From Gammaproteobacteria bacterium UBA7376 (GTDB lineage: Bacteria; Pseudomonadota; Gammaproteobacteria; Pseudomonadales; Azotimanducaceae), in assembly GCA_002470275.1 (NCBI GenBank), contig DKNY01000062.1:6895-15740 (forward strand): 8,846 bases of DNA. The letters are read 5' to 3'. The translations under genes were made by a program, and so were the position numbers. The notes beneath the pieces were generated by a model. That model was not told the DNA's origin, did no database searches, and was given only the letters and a program-made list of their open reading frames with translations. Of this stretch, positions 8,201-8,846 are shown one piece after another; the stretch's first letter is position 1, and every line of letters starts with the position of its first letter.

Positions 8201-8483
8201 ATGGAGTTCTAGGCTGGACCTTAGAATCGACCAAGAGCTGCCTACCTTTATACCCGGCACCAACGGCAGGGTTTATCTGAAGATCTATAATCTTAGCAAT
8301 CTGATAAACAGCGACTGGGGTAAGGTCACCGACGCAGAGTTCTTCAGCCGTCAGGTCGTCAATTCTTCTCTGAATGAAGACGGTACGCTGACCTACGAAA
8401 GCTTCCGCAATCGTAGCGTTAGCGACGTGCAGGATGCGCGATCGGTCTATGAGATCAAAGCCGGCGTTGAATTTAGATTCTAG
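5214..8483 (+). CDS. TonB-dependent outer-membrane receptor, Oar-like, with N-terminal carboxypeptidase-regulatory-like domain
   Basis: The product is 1089 residues from the ATG at 5214. Residues 1-35 form a signal peptide with a long charged n-region, then FRYLAVFLSLAL and an ALA cleavage site. Residues 42 to about 118 (SIKGRVYGG, TNEAGVFF) form a carboxypeptidase-regulatory-like beta domain, as in Oar and SusC-type receptors. EELVIVTAT at 121-129 is a TonB-box-like stretch. The plug spans about 135-255, with VTLDGVRY and GGFSACNINAVTRKGSN. The rest is a 22-strand-type barrel ending in EIKAGVEFRF, with the terminal aromatic residue used for Bam insertion. The only four cysteines of the mature protein are C182 and C243 in the plug and C548 and C561 in a probable surface loop, which suggests two disulfides. 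The receptor takes up a ligand across the outer membrane using TonB-ExbBD energy. The ligand is unknown, and a saccharide or peptide is more likely than a siderophore for this type. The gene is monocistronic, with a terminator 22 nt downstream. Confidence 0.93.
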   Translation: MRQSFEKERSTMLATAFRYLAVFLSLALSTSTALATETTSSIKGRVYGGENVVANASVVITDQRTGRSRSVTTNEAGVFFASKLSVGGPYLVVVNDSTSVTIDSLALGDVYDLDIQTASTEELVIVTATRDAVIDVAPGPTASYGIYDLDRAVAPDRDIQEVFSLDPRLNLDTDNRGYAVNCMGKHPRFNTVTLDGVRYSDLFGLNSNGYSTAVGMPFPYDAIQQVAVQLSPFTSKYGGFSACNINAVTRKGSNEWNGNVFYEYTSDEWDVLGSEWRMRGDTFDGEDYNVNPYEEKKYGFALRGALIENRLFVSAAYEFEESPRAIGQGYAGSGIGDERSWLSEETFNLISDTAQSLFGYDAGGAPSDGAQEATKYFGRIDYLINDQHEVSVVYNYFDGFQDRASDSDSDEFEYANHFYVKGAEQETISGRLISQWNDQLSTEVFYASSEMFDSQTTVGPKEIGDHQISLASGDTVYLGADDSRQANKLEYATDYIRLEAQYLTGNHVVSVGYEREELEVFNQFVQHSNGGEYDYYTDSDFASNTPVCAAYTPAERLANECALSGLDRFLLGRPSQIYYGSGGGTNNPDDAAAQFTNTTNVLYIEDNWDLSAYDLSVVLGLRYEWFETDDAPNYNAALSAATGIRNDESIDGLDILMPRIGLTWTPREDLLVRGGVGIYSGGNPNVWISNSFSNDGLTNVQIRYANFDASTTLIQGQADSITLSGQQRPGYDVPQSLIDRVAAVTPEDGATESSVFIDPTYEQPSELKIAVGATYDLPFGGVVMDVDYIYTKMSDPALYFDTSQVVTGTTALGLSTYDYADGVEENFMLSNASAKPEASTFSIGFSKRFDFGLDVQAGYAYTDAEDVSPMTSSVAGSNFSNVALNDINSIAPAASNYMVPHRFTMRAVYERDFFEGLTTRVMLFGYAAEGQPQSFVMSSSYMEGDGFYGRHLLYIPSANDPNVTFGPGFDQAGFQAWADEYGFGPGFVSRNEEHARWSSRLDLRIDQELPTFIPGTNGRVYLKIYNLSNLINSDWGKVTDAEFFSRQVVNSSLNEDGTLTYESFRNRSVSDVQDARSVYEIKAGVEFRF

Positions 8484-8504
8484 TTCGGCCTTGTGTCTAT
8501 CCGG

Positions 8505-8530
8505 AAAGGGCGGCTTCGGCCGCCCTTTTT
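8505..8530 (+). terminator. Rho-independent terminator of the TonB receptor gene
   Basis: AAAGGGCGGC at 8505-8514, a TTCG tetraloop and GCCGCCCTTT at 8519-8528 make a 10-bp stem that runs into five T at 8526-8530. The core is a 7-bp GC-only stem. It begins 22 nt after the stop codon. In the minus direction the hairpin is followed by only three T, so it may weakly stop transcription from the gene at 8673 as well. Confidence 0.93.
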
Positions 8531-8672
8531 GTACCCACTGCCCTTCCAGCCGGAAGCGTCACTGGATTAAGCGAACAAGCGTTAGACTGTAACCCTCTAA
8601 CTGACGCAGGCCGCAAGGCGACACCCTATGCTCCAACGGAAAGGCATTTGCTCTCACCGCGTTACCGTGGGG
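8531..8672. other. Convergent intergenic spacer
   Basis: This spacer lies between two converging genes. A short hairpin, GTTAGA at 8581-8586 and TCTAAC at 8596-8601 with a 9-nt loop, is present. No T run, promoter or gene was recognised. Confidence 0.5.
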
Positions 8673-8846
8673 TCAGGACATGGCCTCTGTTCGGCGGCGT
8701 CTCGACGTGTTGGGTCGCCTGGGCTTCGTGCCTTCACCCTTGCTCTGCAACTGATCAGAAGACTGGGCACGCTGTCCTTCGGACTGGGCACGCTGTCCCT
8801 CGGACTGGGCACGCTGTCCCTCGGACTGGGCACGCTGTCCCTTGGA
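8673..8846 (-). CDS. C-terminal end of a protein with SEGQRAQ heptapeptide repeats and an Arg-rich tail, partial
   Basis: A minus-strand frame enters from the right edge and runs 57 codons to TGA at 8675-8673. It reads four heptads, SKGQRAQ then SEGQRAQ three times, a linker SSDQLQSKGEGTK, and a basic tail PRRPNTSRRRRTEAMS. The codon-by-codon repetition keeps the frame because the DNA unit is 21 bp. Basic, low-complexity, Gln/Arg/Gly-rich tails of this sort occur on RNA-acting proteins such as RhlE-type DEAD-box helicases and RluB-type pseudouridine synthases. Without the catalytic part the family cannot be assigned. Because the start is outside the window, a chance frame is not excluded, but the sudden end of the repeat in a basic tail and stop looks like a real C-terminus. 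It converges on the TonB receptor gene. Confidence 0.6.
   Translation of the reverse strand, partial: SKGQRAQSEGQRAQSEGQRAQSEGQRAQSSDQLQSKGEGTKPRRPNTSRRRRTEAMS
8761..8846. repeat. 21-bp direct tandem repeat, at least four units, cut by the window edge
   Basis: Units begin at 8761, 8782, 8803 and 8824, each opening with GACTGGGCACGCTGTCC. Units 2 and 3 are identical. Unit 1 differs by one base (TTCG for CTCG) and unit 4 has a changed end (CTTG). The last two bases of the window start a fifth unit, so the array continues to the right. It lies inside the partial minus-strand gene and encodes the heptapeptide repeat. Confidence 0.95.

Noticed and set aside
8581..8601. Hairpin GTTAGA/TCTAAC as a REP element or terminator
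   Set aside because: The stem is 6 bp with a 9-nt loop, without a T run or a second copy in the window.
8761..8846. CRISPR array
   Set aside because: The units are directly adjacent with no unique spacers, the period is 21 bp, and they fall in frame within a coding region.

Overview
This window looks like a chromosomal stretch from a GC-rich marine-type gammaproteobacterium. That is inferred from two things: the large Oar-like TonB-dependent receptor with a Cys-containing plug, and the mix of genes (phytanoyl-CoA dioxygenase family, shikimate kinase-like, small membrane protein). No rRNA, tRNA, CRISPR array, transposase or phage gene was seen. No marker fixes the species.

Layout from left to right. 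(1) Bases 1-2301, minus strand: a long open frame that runs off the left edge. It encodes a probable Tat-exported (alpha/alpha)6-barrel enzyme resembling GH94 phosphorylases. (2) Bases 2302-2470: a divergent intergenic region. (3) Bases 2471-3553, plus strand: an Fe(II)/2-oxoglutarate oxygenase of the PhyH family. (4) Bases 3596-4625, minus strand: a likely two-gene unit of a five-helix membrane protein followed by a shikimate kinase-like P-loop kinase. It converges on the oxygenase gene. (5) Bases 4626-5213: a non-coding or degraded region. It holds a clear minus-strand rho-independent terminator, a possible frameshifted small gene just upstream of it, and the AT-rich control region of the receptor. 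(6) Bases 5214-8483, plus strand: a TonB-dependent receptor of 1089 residues, followed by a textbook terminator. (7) Bases 8673-8846, minus strand: the C-terminal end of a gene that enters from the right edge. Its product ends in 7-residue repeats, encoded by a 21-bp tandem DNA repeat, and an Arg-rich tail.

The genes do not form one obvious pathway. The receptor imports an unknown ligand across the outer membrane, and the GH94-like enzyme probably acts on a carbohydrate outside the cytoplasm. A shared role in glycan use is possible but unproven, because they lie about 2.9 kb apart on opposite strands with unrelated genes between them. No new defence or mobile system was found. The items most worth a second look are the Tat-targeted GH94-like enzyme, the in-frame heptapeptide repeat at the right edge, and the orphan terminator with its decayed or unrecognised upstream gene.
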